Assembly (NCBI GenBank): GCA_947589455.1
Contig: CANQCD010000012.1
Location: 1-32,110 of the forward strand
Reading direction: 5' to 3'
Length of the DNA: 32,110 nucleotides
Source of the DNA: an uncultured Lachnospiraceae bacterium
GTDB lineage: Bacteria; Bacillota; Clostridia; Lachnospirales; Lachnospiraceae
Below, in pieces: positions 8,070 through 16,561 of the stretch. Below the pieces are notes generated by a model. The model was not told the origin of the DNA. It was given only the letters and a program-made list of their open reading frames with translations, and did no database searches. The position numbers and the translations under genes were made by a program. The stretch's first letter is position 1; each line of letters opens with the position of its first letter.

Positions 8070-8801
8070 ATGGCAGGAACAGTTGTACATCTGGCTGTGG
8101 CGGAAATGTTATGGGCGGAGATTAGAAAAGGGAATCTGTGTTATGCCTTTGACAATAGCGTCATACCAGAGGAAGATTTTTTTATTGCCGGTAATATTTG
8201 CCCGGATGGCATTATGGCGAGAGAGGGATACCAGCGGGAAATGAAGCTGCATACCCATTTTCGGGATGGGATTCCAGATGGAAGTTTTGATGCGCCGGGA
8301 ATGGCGTCACTGTTTGAAAAGAGAATGGGGCAGTTCTGGGAGGAACATCGGGAGGAAGAGCGGCAGAAGCCGGGACTGTATCTCGGCTACATAACGCATA
8401 TGATGACAGATGAGAAATTTATTTTAGAGGAACGTCCAAAGTTTTTTGCCAATATCGCCCGGATTGGCCTGACACAAAGAGATGTTGAGACATTTATACG
8501 CTTCAATGAAGAGACGGATATGGTAGATTTTGAATTGATCCGCAGGCTGCCGGTTTTGCAGGATGCCAGAAAATCTCTGGAACGGGTGCAGGAATATGAG
8601 ATTCGGGGGATGATCACGGCGCAGGAACTGACAAGGAGCAGAAAATGGATCCTACAGCATTTTTTTGAGGAGAGCCACGCTGTCAGGCAGCCGGAATTTT
8701 TAGAATACGACAGTATATATACATTTATCCTGCAGACGGTCAAAGAGATTATGTACAGACTGCAGGAAGAAGGATATATCAGCTGCTCCGGGCAGCGCTA
8801 G
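8070..8801 (+). CDS. Putative zinc-dependent phospholipase C-like protein
   Basis: The 243-aa protein starts at an ATG 8 nt after a perfect AAAGGAGG (8054-8061); an earlier in-frame TTG at 8043 is less likely. It carries the spaced His/Asp pattern of the bacterial zinc-dependent phospholipase C / S1-P1-like fold: H7 (VVHLAVAEML), D46 (IAGNICPDGI), H61/H63/D66 (LHTHFRD) and H110/D114 (YITHMMTDEKF). In that family such residues bind a metal cluster. No signal peptide is visible, so it is probably cytoplasmic, unlike the classic toxin-type enzymes; phospholipase activity is therefore not implied. Homologous 'zinc dependent phospholipase C family' proteins are common hypothetical proteins in clostridia. 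It is followed by a strong bidirectional terminator and converges on gdhA. Confidence 0.7.
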   Translation: MAGTVVHLAVAEMLWAEIRKGNLCYAFDNSVIPEEDFFIAGNICPDGIMAREGYQREMKLHTHFRDGIPDGSFDAPGMASLFEKRMGQFWEEHREEERQKPGLYLGYITHMMTDEKFILEERPKFFANIARIGLTQRDVETFIRFNEETDMVDFELIRRLPVLQDARKSLERVQEYEIRGMITAQELTRSRKWILQHFFEESHAVRQPEFLEYDSIYTFILQTVKEIMYRLQEEGYISCSGQR

Positions 8802-8900
8802 CAGGCGGGACGGCAGACGCCAGAAAGTAGAAAAAAAGATTCTGCAGAAAAGGCTGGAGCCTCCAACGGCAGGATAAACACCAAAATGGCAAGAACGGAA

Positions 8901-8941
8901 AAAACTCTGTGAACCTGGAAACTCCCGGTTCACAGAGTTTT
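8901..8941. terminator. Bidirectional terminator between convergent genes
   Basis: A perfect 15-bp stem: AAAACTCTGTGAACC (8901-8915) with GGTTCACAGAGTTTT (8927-8941). It has A-rich sequence on the left and T-rich on the right, so it can serve the gene ending at 8801 on the plus strand and gdhA, which ends at 8996 on the minus strand. Confidence 0.85.
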
Positions 8942-8995
8942 GTATGAAAATATGTTTCCACGGGGCAGCCCCTGTGCAAAACGGTGTGGCCTATC

Positions 8996-10474
<1,479 letters not shown>

Positions 10475-10524
10475 TCGTTTTTCTGAAAAAATACAATAAT
10501 ATGTTGCTATTTTTAGATAGGATC

Positions 10525-10670
10525 AGGGTGTCAAAAGGGTGAGTTTTCAAATGCACACCGTCATATTGCACAAAAATCGACGCTCAGTAATTGCTTTTAG
10601 AGTGTTTTGATAACTGTTTTTTTGGCAAAATTGCACAAATGCTTTTTACAGAACATCCTTTTGACACCCT
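10525..10670. mobile_element. MITE-like 146-bp element with 14-bp perfect terminal inverted repeats
   Basis: AGGGTGTCAAAAGG (10525-10538) and its exact complement CCTTTTGACACCCT (10657-10670) bound a 146-bp AT-rich segment with no coding capacity. Inside, TTGCACAAA occurs twice in direct orientation. Imperfect matching continues a few bases outward (GAT/ATC). No certain target-site duplication is seen. It could be a miniature transposable element, an IS remnant or a long RNA hairpin. The remaining intergenic sequence 10349-10995 contains only the gdhA promoter, this element and the direct repeats listed next. Confidence 0.5.
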
Positions 10671-10789
10671 AATCTATATAGATGATTGCGAAATGATTTA
10701 AAATCGTGTATCACGCTTTAGCAAGATGAACAAAAAATAGAAACAGGCATTGCATTCGCCGGTACTTCGCCGGTGTGTAGCGGCATTCA

Positions 10790-10873
10790 AAAACCGCATT
10801 GATGTGACGATTGCTTTTTGGGAAATAGGGAAATTCAAAATATGGTTAGATTGAAAACCGCATTGATGTGACG
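10790..10873 (+). repeat. Two copies of a 20-bp direct repeat
   Basis: AAAACCGCATTGATGTGACG occurs at 10790-10809 and 10854-10873, with 44 bp between. Just upstream (10757-10776) TTCGCCGGT is also repeated in tandem. There are only two copies and the spacer is not CRISPR-like in context; probably debris of a decayed mobile element. Confidence 0.6.
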
Positions 10874-10995
10874 TTTTTCACAATGTGAACAATGGTGGCG
10901 TGTTGCAAACATATGTGAAAAATGCTAAAATAAAAGTAACATGAAATTTTTTGATTTGGATGTCGTTATCAACATGTATTTTAGTGTAGGATAGA

Positions 10996-11205
10996 TTGAA
11001 AGAGGAGGTCGTTGATATTATGATGGCATTATTTGATGAAGAGGTTATACTTGCCAACTATGAAAGAGAAATCAGGGCGGAAGGAAGAGCCGAGGGAAGA
11101 GTAGCAATTTTGTGGGAAGATGGCAGAACCGTTGAAGAGATTGCCGCAAGGCTTAGCATGTCAGAGGAAGAAGTCGAAAGGATAATTATGTCCTTAGACG
11201 AGTAA
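10996..11205 (+). pseudogene. C-terminal remnant of an Rpn-like (PD-(D/E)XK) nuclease/transposase protein
   Basis: A 61-69 aa reading frame with strongly acidic and basic helical sequence: EEVVDIMMALFDEEVILANY, then the low-complexity turn RAEGRAEGR and a small helix-turn-helix-like tail (TVEEIAARLSMSEEEVERII). This organisation is typical of the C-terminal end of clostridial PD-(D/E)XK 'transposase' (Rpn) family proteins, where REEGREEG-type repeats link to a short DNA-binding tail. The catalytic nuclease domain is absent and a TAG stands in frame at 10987, so I read it as a truncated remnant. An ATG at 11020 behind AGAGGAGG could still express 61 residues. The identification is by pattern, not by alignment. 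Confidence 0.5.
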
Positions 11206-11421
11206 AAAGGAAAGGGCTTGCCTCCGGGGGGCTTTTTACAGTATTTTAAGAACAGACATCGGCTGCGCTTCAATTATACAAAACCATCTATTTTTACAAT
11301 AAAATTTACACTAAAAAAACAGAAGAAAGCACCAAAATACTTCATCTAAAATGGACCGGTGTTCACACTTTGTTTACAATTAAGACATAATTCGTACATA
11401 AACCGCTCCTATAATAGCATT

Positions 11422-11514
11422 CAGAAAGTGAAAACTTTCTACTCCCACCCTATTATACGCTGGATAACGTAAGTTATCCGACAGAAAGAGCCTTCCCAGG
11501 CTCTTTCTGTTTTT
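11422..11514 (+). ncRNA. Candidate small RNA with C-rich single-stranded seed and strong terminator
   Basis: TATAAT (11410-11415) could place a start near 11422. The RNA would have a 5' hairpin AGAAAGT-GAAA-ACTTTCT (11423-11440), a single-stranded C-rich stretch ACTCCCACCC (11441-11450), a second hairpin GGATAAC-GTAA-GTTATCC (11462-11479) and a 12-bp terminator ACAGAAAGAGCC/GGCTCTTTCTGT (11481-11510) ending in TTTTT. C-rich unpaired seeds able to pair with GGAGG-type ribosome binding sites are known in several Gram-positive sRNAs. The -35 is poor. TATAATAG can alternatively pair with CTATTATA (11450-11457) if transcription starts further upstream. The rest of the gene-free stretch 11206-11774 shows only terminator-like hairpins and a candidate recombinase promoter. 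Confidence 0.5.
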
Positions 11515-11533
11515 CGGAAATAATTTCAATGCC

Positions 11534-11562
11534 AGAGAGAGCCTGCCCTGCCGGGCTTTTTT
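11534..11562 (+). terminator. Second terminator-like hairpin upstream of the recombinase
   Basis: GCCC-TGCC-GGGC (11545-11556), or the longer wobble stem starting AGAGAGCC, is followed by TTTTTT. With the terminator ending at 11514 it makes a tandem insulator before the recombinase promoter region. Confidence 0.5.
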
Positions 11563-11594
11563 CTTCTTTTCACATCTCCCGAAATCAGGTACAC

Positions 11595-11600
11595 TATAAT
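11595..11600 (+). promoter_or_regulatory. Possible -10 of the recombinase gene
   Basis: A perfect TATAAT 175 bp upstream of the recombinase start. The best -35 candidate, TTCACA (11569-11574), is 20 bp away, which is too long for a good promoter, so this is tentative. Confidence 0.35.
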
Positions 11601-11774
11601 CAGAAGAAAGGTTGAAAAAATGTAACGGAAGTGCCGTTTTTTTTACAAAGCGAATTGTTTCATTTGGAATAAGGAATAAAATACCTGTTCCAGGCAACCA
11701 TTTTACTAAAACAGGGATTTGGCGTCTGGCCGACTGGGACGGCGCGGAATCCATCTGAAAAAAAGGAGGAGCTT

Positions 11775-12635
11775 ATGGACTATCTGATTACGGAAGAAGG
11801 ATTATTAGCATTTGAGCAGCAGTTGCACAGGGAGGAAAAGGGGAAACTTACGGTGGAAAAATATATGCGCGATCTTAGGAAACTGAAAGACTTTGCAGCT
11901 GGCAGAAGTCTGGACAAGGAGCTTGTCATCGAATACAAGCAGGAGCTAAAAGACTGTGGAAAATATAAGACAAAGAGTATCAATTCCTATCTGGTTGCGG
12001 CAAACCGTTTCTTTGATTTCATGGGATGGCATGAGCTGCGGGTAAAGACATATAAAGTGCAGAAAGAGACGTTTCAGCCGGAGAACAGAAACTTCACCAG
12101 ATGCGATTACCAGAAGCTGGTCACGGCGGCGGAAAAAGCCGGAAAATGGCGTCTGGCGCTTTTGATCCAGACAATCTGTGCCGTCGGCCTGCGCGTCAGC
12201 GAGCTGCAGATGGTCACGGTGGACGTTGTAAGAAAAGGCGCCGCGCAGATTTGCTGCAAGGGAAAAGAACGGAAAGTTCTATTGCCGCGTTCTCTGCAAA
12301 AACAGCTGCTGCGTTATATAAAGAAGAAAAACATACGCCAGGGAGTTGTATTCCGGACTTCCAGCGGCCGACCGCTGGATCGGAGCAACATCTGGAAAGA
12401 GATGAAAGCGCTGTGCGAGCGCGCCAAGGTAGAGCGGGACAAAGTATTTCCGCACAATCTGAGGCATTTATTTGCAAAAACATTCTATGAAAAAAATAAG
12501 GATATTGGAAAACTGGCGGACATTCTCGGCCACAGCAGTATTGAGACGACGAGGCTATATATCAGGACGCCCAGCGCCGAATATCAGAGACAATTGGATA
12601 AGATGAATCTAGTCTTATTTTGTCGTACCACATAA
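11775..12635 (+). CDS. Tyrosine recombinase, probable promoter invertase
   Basis: This 286-aa protein is a XerC/D-like tyrosine recombinase. The N-terminal SAM-like core-binding domain covers residues about 8-95 (KLTVEKYMRDLRKLKDF). The catalytic domain has all expected residues: R140 (AVGLRVSEL), the beta-hairpin Lys in CKGKERKVLLP (K162/K164), H227 and R230 (PHNLRHLFA), H253 (LGHSSIETT) and the nucleophile Y262 (RLYIR). The ATG follows AAGGAGGA (11763-11770). No genes for an excisionase or phage proteins are near. Its last three codons and stop lie inside the left 29-bp inverted repeat of the adjacent 12624-12833 element. By this linkage I infer that it inverts that element; the family as such also includes integrases and Xer proteins. 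Confidence 0.9.
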   Translation: MDYLITEEGLLAFEQQLHREEKGKLTVEKYMRDLRKLKDFAAGRSLDKELVIEYKQELKDCGKYKTKSINSYLVAANRFFDFMGWHELRVKTYKVQKETFQPENRNFTRCDYQKLVTAAEKAGKWRLALLIQTICAVGLRVSELQMVTVDVVRKGAAQICCKGKERKVLLPRSLQKQLLRYIKKKNIRQGVVFRTSSGRPLDRSNIWKEMKALCERAKVERDKVFPHNLRHLFAKTFYEKNKDIGKLADILGHSSIETTRLYIRTPSAEYQRQLDKMNLVLFCRTT

Positions 12636-12833
12636 TAACAATTATGTGGTATCCCTTCCAGGCTATCAGCCACATTATAGCATGATATCGCAATAATTTC
12701 AAACAAATTTTTCATTTAATCATTATTTTTGATCGTATTTTTTCTCTACATATCGCCGCACCTTGCTATATGGAGAAGATCAGACGTTGTAGACAGGCTC
12801 TGCCATACCACATAATTGTTATTATGTGGTACG
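12624..12833. repeat. Invertible promoter element (inverton) with 29-bp inverted repeats
   Basis: A 29-bp sequence at 12624-12652 is exactly complementary to 12805-12833. Each site is itself a dyad: 11-bp arms TACCACATAAT/ATTATGTGGTA around a 4-bp core, which is AACA on the left and TGTT on the right. This is the expected architecture of tyrosine recombinase crossover sites in inverted orientation, with the asymmetric core setting polarity. The enclosed 152 bp (12653-12804) are AT-rich, contain no gene and carry one strong sigma-A promoter. The recombinase gene is directly adjacent, and large surface-protein genes lie downstream. All of this is visible in the sequence; that inversion actually occurs is inferred. 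Confidence 0.85.
12674..12702 (-). promoter_or_regulatory. Sigma-A promoter inside the invertible segment, currently facing left
   Basis: On the minus strand, TTGAAA (12702-12697), a 17-bp spacer and a perfect TATAAT (12679-12674). As sequenced it reads through the left repeat into the 3' end of the recombinase on the antisense strand. After inversion the hexamers would map to about 12755-12760 and 12778-12783 on the plus strand, with a start near 12790 reading toward the gene at 13446. No comparable plus-strand promoter was found in the segment. Confidence 0.8.
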
Positions 12834-13445
12834 GGATTGACAGCTTATGGGAATGACAGCATTCCTTCCAGGGTATCATTTGCAGAAAATAAGGCAAATA
12901 GGAACGTCTTATGGGAAAATCCCGGGTTCGCAGCGTACCCCATGCGGCCCGGGTGCATTCCGAAAGTCCGAGGGAGGGATCTTTCTCTCTGCTTTTTTAG
13001 GCGTATCCCCTTTTGCCTCTTTTCTGTATGGTTTAAAGCCGCCGGAGGCGGCATAAGCCGGCGCACGCAAAATACGCCGCAGAAGATGTGGCAGTGCATA
13101 TACAGGCTGCCATAGAAAAATAGGAGATAAGTGCGGCCAATCAGATCATAGCGTATTGGTTCACAAAACAAAGTCGTTCGCTTCACTTTGCAATTTGCAG
13201 AGAACTAGAAGGTTCCAAAGAGCCGGAGGGACGCTAAAAAGGAACAGTCTCCCTGAAACGAAAAGTTCCAAGAGCCCAAAGCTCTCGAAACCCGAAGCTT
13301 CCCGGAACCCGAAGGTTCTCTGCAGCATTACTGATCGCTCTGATGGCAGATGGGACATCGCATTTGCGTTTCCCATCGTCCTGCCTGCGCAAACGCTCCA
13401 GAATGTAGAAATAACAGGAAAATTGACAGAGAATGGAGGAATGGT
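12834..13445 (+). other. 0.6-kb non-coding, structured leader between inverton and first surface gene
   Basis: No convincing gene is present on either strand. Several stable hairpins are: GGAATG/CATTCC (12850-12865); CCCGGG...CCCGGG with inner CGCA/TGCG (12921-12953); GCCGCC-GGA-GGCGGC (13038-13052); and, nearer the gene, AGAGC/GCTCT and GAACC-CGAA-GGTTC. GCAGAGAAC (about 13197) recurs inverted as GTTCTCTGC (about 13315), enclosing a 127-nt domain. None has a clear T-run. If the upstream promoter is ON, all this becomes 5' untranslated RNA. Confidence 0.55.
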
Positions 13446-16034
13446 ATGAAGATTGACAGATTAAGGAAAAAGTGTCTGGCATGGGCGCTCAGCCTGATCA
13501 TGGCATTTACCTGCCTGCCGGGGGCAGTTCCGGCGGAGGCGGCAAAGACAGAGAAAGTGCAGATTTTAAAAACAACGACATACGCCCAGTTTGATGATGA
13601 GACGGGGGAACTGACTATTTCCGGAGAGGGAGAAATGGGTGTAATTGCCGTGAGCTCTCGGCCCTGGAAGGAAGGCGGCACGCTGGGAGAAACCTGTACG
13701 CCAGGCGCAATAAAGAGCATTACCGTAGAAGAAGGCGTGACACAGGTAAGTAGCTTTTCGGATATGACCAATCTGACAAAAGTAACCCTTGCAGAGTCGG
13801 TGACAAAAATCCAAGGCCAGACATTTAAAAACGACACAAGCCCCGATCTGGTCATTGATATCAAGGGAGCCGTTACATCGTGGAATAAACCTTCTGCGTT
13901 TCAGGGTGTAACGGGAAAGATTATCGTACATGACCGGAATACCAAAGAGGCAATAGAAAAAAACAGTCTGCTAACTCCTCCGGCAACGATCGAGCTGCAG
14001 GAAGATGTGGAGGCGTTAAAGGCAGCGCTTGCAAAGCTGGTCAGCACAAAGAGGAATGAATACGCCGACAAAGAGAATGATTACAGTCCGGATACCTGGA
14101 AGGCCTTAAACGACGCGCTGGATGCAGCGGATGCATTGAGCAAAAAGAGCGATCCAGAACCGACGGCACAGGAGATTGTCGCGGCGTCAAAGGCGATCAC
14201 TGACGCCGAGACAGCTCTGGTAACTATGAGGACATGGCTGAATGGGCAGAGGACGGCATGGTGTGCGACAGGGTCATCGATATTAAAGACTGGAGAAAAG
14301 AGTAAGTTTACCGACGGTTCCATTGCGGCGCTTCAGAAGGCGTATGACGCGGCGATGGCGGTGCAACAAGTTACCGATCCGGTAGAAGAGATTCGGTCTA
14401 AAGTGGATGCACTGATCGCCGCCGGCACGATTGACGAAACCGGTCTTGCGGAGACAGGGTTAAAATACCATGTGTTAAATAGCGACGAGGAATGGCTAAG
14501 ACGAGACGAACTTACCAAAGAAAATCTGGTTGCAGAAAGATACACAGAGGAGTCTTATGCGGAGTACGATACGGCATGGAAGGCGTTATATGCCACTAGA
14601 ACTAGCAGCGTATCCCGCCAGCAGTTAGGCAAGCTCTGTGATGCAGTGGAAGCGGCGATCGAGAAGCTGGAAAGTGTGGAGATCGTCCTGAATGCGGAAG
14701 GCTACCAGGAGGCAAAGAAAGCAGTCAAGGCAGTGTTAGAAGCCAAGGATTCGCCATATACCAAAAACTCCCTGAAAGCGTTACAGCAATCCTATGATTT
14801 TCAGGTGAAAGGTGTGGAAGATGAATCGGGTGAGATTGGAAGCGGTACGATTAAAGATTTGCTCCAGAGCAGGCTGGACCAGGTAGTGGATACGTTAAGG
14901 AATCTGATCGATCCAGACAATGCTGCGTATGTCCTTGTAAAGAAAGGCGATTTGTCTAAGTTAAAGGAGTTAGTAGGGTCGGCTGGAGAGCTTGACGGAT
15001 CGGAATACACAGAGAGTTCCTGGAAAGATGTTGAGAGTGCGGTCTCTGTGGCAGAAGCGCTCATTGCAGATCCGGACAACGCCGGAGAACCGGATATTGC
15101 GGCTGCTGAGCAGGCGCTTACAGAGGCCATGGGATATCTGGAATACCGCCCGGCGGATTACAGCAAGGTGGAACAGCTGTGCTACGAGACTTATCCGGAG
15201 CTTGACTTAAGCCTCTATACGGAAGAGTCGGTACAGGCGTTAGAAGCTGCGATTGCCGCCGTAGACTGGGATAAAAACTTTACCGAGCAGGACGTGGTAG
15301 ACGGATATGCTGAGGCGATTGAAAAAGCGATTGGAGCGCTTGTCCTGAAAGAGGCTACGTCGACGGAAGAACCGACCGAAGAGCCGACGGCAAGCCCATC
15401 GGCAGATCCGGGGAATGCACCGACGGATGTGCCGACTGGAAATCCGGCGGCAAGTCCGACGGGAGAGCCCGTGACAAGTCCGACTGCAGATCCGGGGAGC
15501 GCACCGACGGATGTGCCGACTGGAAATCCGGCGGCAAGTCCGACGGGAGAGCCTGTGACAAGCCCGACTGCAGATCCGGCGGCAAGTCCGACGGGAGAGC
15601 CCGTGACAAGTCCGACGATAGATCTGGGGAGCGCACCGACTAACGCGCCGGCCGGAGAGCCGACAGTCGTTCCGACAGAGACGCCGTCCGCTCAGGCGAC
15701 AAAGAAGCCAGACAAAGGCGCTTCCCAAAAGAAAAAAGTCAGCGTGAAAAAGGCGGCGTTAAAGAAAGTGGCCTCCAAAACGAAAAAGACGCTTACCATC
15801 CAGTGGAAGAAACTTTCCGGCGTGACCGGCTATCAGATTGTCATCGGCCTTGACAAGAAGATGAAAAAGGGCAAAAAGACCGTGACGATCAAAAAGGCAA
15901 AGACAGCGAAGACGACCGTGAAGAAGCTAAAAAGCAAGAAAAAATATTTCGTCAAGATTCGCGCCTATAAGACGGTAAGCGGCAAAAAACATTACGGAAG
16001 CTGGAGCGCCGTAAAATCAGTGAAAGTAAAATAA
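13446..16034 (+). CDS. Secreted LRR / helical-repeat surface protein with Lys-rich Fn3-like C-terminus (862 aa)
   Basis: The ATG at 13446 follows GGAGG (13435-13439) and begins a signal peptide (KIDRLRKKCLAW, hydrophobic core, cleavage near AEAA). Residues about 37-180 resemble BspA-type leucine-rich repeats (LTISGEGEMGVI; VTQVSSFSDMTNLTKVTLAESVTKI). Residues about 185-635 are predicted helical repeats resembling FIVAR/albumin-binding-like three-helix modules (YSPDTWKALNDALDAADAL; YTEESYAEYDTAWKALYAT; YTKNSLKALQQSYDF). A Pro/Thr/Ser linker (about 637-757) with 28-residue repeats follows. Residues about 763-862 form a Lys-rich fibronectin-III-like domain ending WSAVKSVKVK, closely matching the end of the next protein. 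No LPxTG or membrane anchor. It is the first gene downstream of the invertible promoter. Role: probable adhesin or glycan-binding protein; ligand unknown. Confidence 0.8.
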   Translation: MKIDRLRKKCLAWALSLIMAFTCLPGAVPAEAAKTEKVQILKTTTYAQFDDETGELTISGEGEMGVIAVSSRPWKEGGTLGETCTPGAIKSITVEEGVTQVSSFSDMTNLTKVTLAESVTKIQGQTFKNDTSPDLVIDIKGAVTSWNKPSAFQGVTGKIIVHDRNTKEAIEKNSLLTPPATIELQEDVEALKAALAKLVSTKRNEYADKENDYSPDTWKALNDALDAADALSKKSDPEPTAQEIVAASKAITDAETALVTMRTWLNGQRTAWCATGSSILKTGEKSKFTDGSIAALQKAYDAAMAVQQVTDPVEEIRSKVDALIAAGTIDETGLAETGLKYHVLNSDEEWLRRDELTKENLVAERYTEESYAEYDTAWKALYATRTSSVSRQQLGKLCDAVEAAIEKLESVEIVLNAEGYQEAKKAVKAVLEAKDSPYTKNSLKALQQSYDFQVKGVEDESGEIGSGTIKDLLQSRLDQVVDTLRNLIDPDNAAYVLVKKGDLSKLKELVGSAGELDGSEYTESSWKDVESAVSVAEALIADPDNAGEPDIAAAEQALTEAMGYLEYRPADYSKVEQLCYETYPELDLSLYTEESVQALEAAIAAVDWDKNFTEQDVVDGYAEAIEKAIGALVLKEATSTEEPTEEPTASPSADPGNAPTDVPTGNPAASPTGEPVTSPTADPGSAPTDVPTGNPAASPTGEPVTSPTADPAASPTGEPVTSPTIDLGSAPTNAPAGEPTVVPTETPSAQATKKPDKGASQKKKVSVKKAALKKVASKTKKTLTIQWKKLSGVTGYQIVIGLDKKMKKGKKTVTIKKAKTAKTTVKKLKSKKKYFVKIRAYKTVSGKKHYGSWSAVKSVKVK
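15417..15616 (+). repeat. 84-bp coding tandem repeat in the Pro/Thr linker
   Basis: A unit starting GCACCGACGGATGTGCCGAC at 15417 repeats at 15501 (period 84 bp, 28 residues, nearly identical), followed by a partial third copy. High similarity suggests recent expansion and possible length variation. Confidence 0.85.
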
Positions 16035-16142
16035 AGCCGCAATAGGACGAGAAATCGTATTCACCAATTTCTCATCCGCGCTTCTGCAAGGATGAATCGC
16101 CATGATTGCGTAAGATGCAAGTATCGCGCCATTGCGTAAAAC

Positions 16143-16232
16143 GCAGAGCGAACCGCATATGCAGAGCAAATCGTATATGCAAAGCGAACCGTATATGCAA
16201 AGCGAATACGATACGCAGAGCAAATCGGCCAC
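16143..16232. repeat. 18-bp minisatellite, five units
   Basis: Five tandem 18-bp units (16143, 16161, 16179, 16197, 16215) of the type GCAAAGCGAACCGTATAT, diverged in a few positions. It lies in the gap between two surface genes and is non-coding on the plus strand. A 9-bp stem GGGACAGTT/AACTGTTCC (16294-16327, one G-U) follows, without a T-run. The gap 16035-16561 otherwise holds only the 44-bp repeats. Confidence 0.8.
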
Positions 16233-16357
16233 GGCGTGCAGGCTATGGCGGCGGGGGCAGGACCGGACGGCATAGCGCAGCGTAAGCTGCAGCGGGACAG
16301 TTGCGAAAAATGGGGTTAAACTGTTCCGGCGCGACAGGTCTGTGGCAAAAGGATGAC

Positions 16358-16545
16358 GGAGAATGGCGAAAAACAGGCAGCCGCCCTTAAAAAAGGACGG
16401 CGGAGAACAGCGTGAAACAGGCAGCCGCCCTTAAAAAAGGACGGCGGAGAACAGCGAAAAACAGACAGCCGCCCTTAAAAAAGGACGGCGGAGAATGGCG
16501 AAAAACAGGCAGCCGCCCTTATAAAAAAGAGGCGGCGGAGAATAA
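16358..16545 (+). repeat. Four tandem 44-bp units, each with a hairpin, before the GH5 gene
   Basis: Units start at 16358, 16402, 16446 and 16490 (period 44 bp; the last is 47 bp), with a partial fifth. Each contains GCCGCCCTT-AAAA-AAGGACGGC, an 8-bp stem with one mismatch, and the box GGAGAA. The array ends 17 bp before the GH5 start codon, so it forms the immediate 5' untranslated region. It is also an open frame with basic residues, but the next gene's signal peptide clearly starts at 16562. Confidence 0.85.
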
Positions 16546-16561
16546 GGAAAGGGGCTATTGT

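Noticed and set aside
10525-10670. A second invertible promoter
   Set aside because: The 14-bp repeats lack the dyad structure of the 12624/12805 sites and no good promoter lies between them.
10790-10873. CRISPR array
   Set aside because: Only two repeat copies, no cas genes, and the repeats are in a decayed intergenic stretch.
11775-12635. Phage or ICE integrase interpretation of the tyrosine recombinase
   Set aside because: No phage, conjugation, excisionase or attachment-site context was found in the window; linkage to perfectly matched inverted dyads fits a local invertase better.
12816-13115. Short frames on both strands in the inverton-to-surface-gene leader
   Set aside because: No ribosome binding sites, odd composition, and they conflict with hairpins; treated as non-coding.
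15240-15728. Minus-strand Arg/Cys-rich repeat frame
   Set aside because: Antisense of the 84-bp repeats in the linker of the 862-aa protein.
16412-16561. N-terminal extension of the glucanase through the 44-bp repeats
   Set aside because: The extension would place a basic repeat before a perfect signal peptide; the ATG at 16562 with its own ribosome binding site is preferred.
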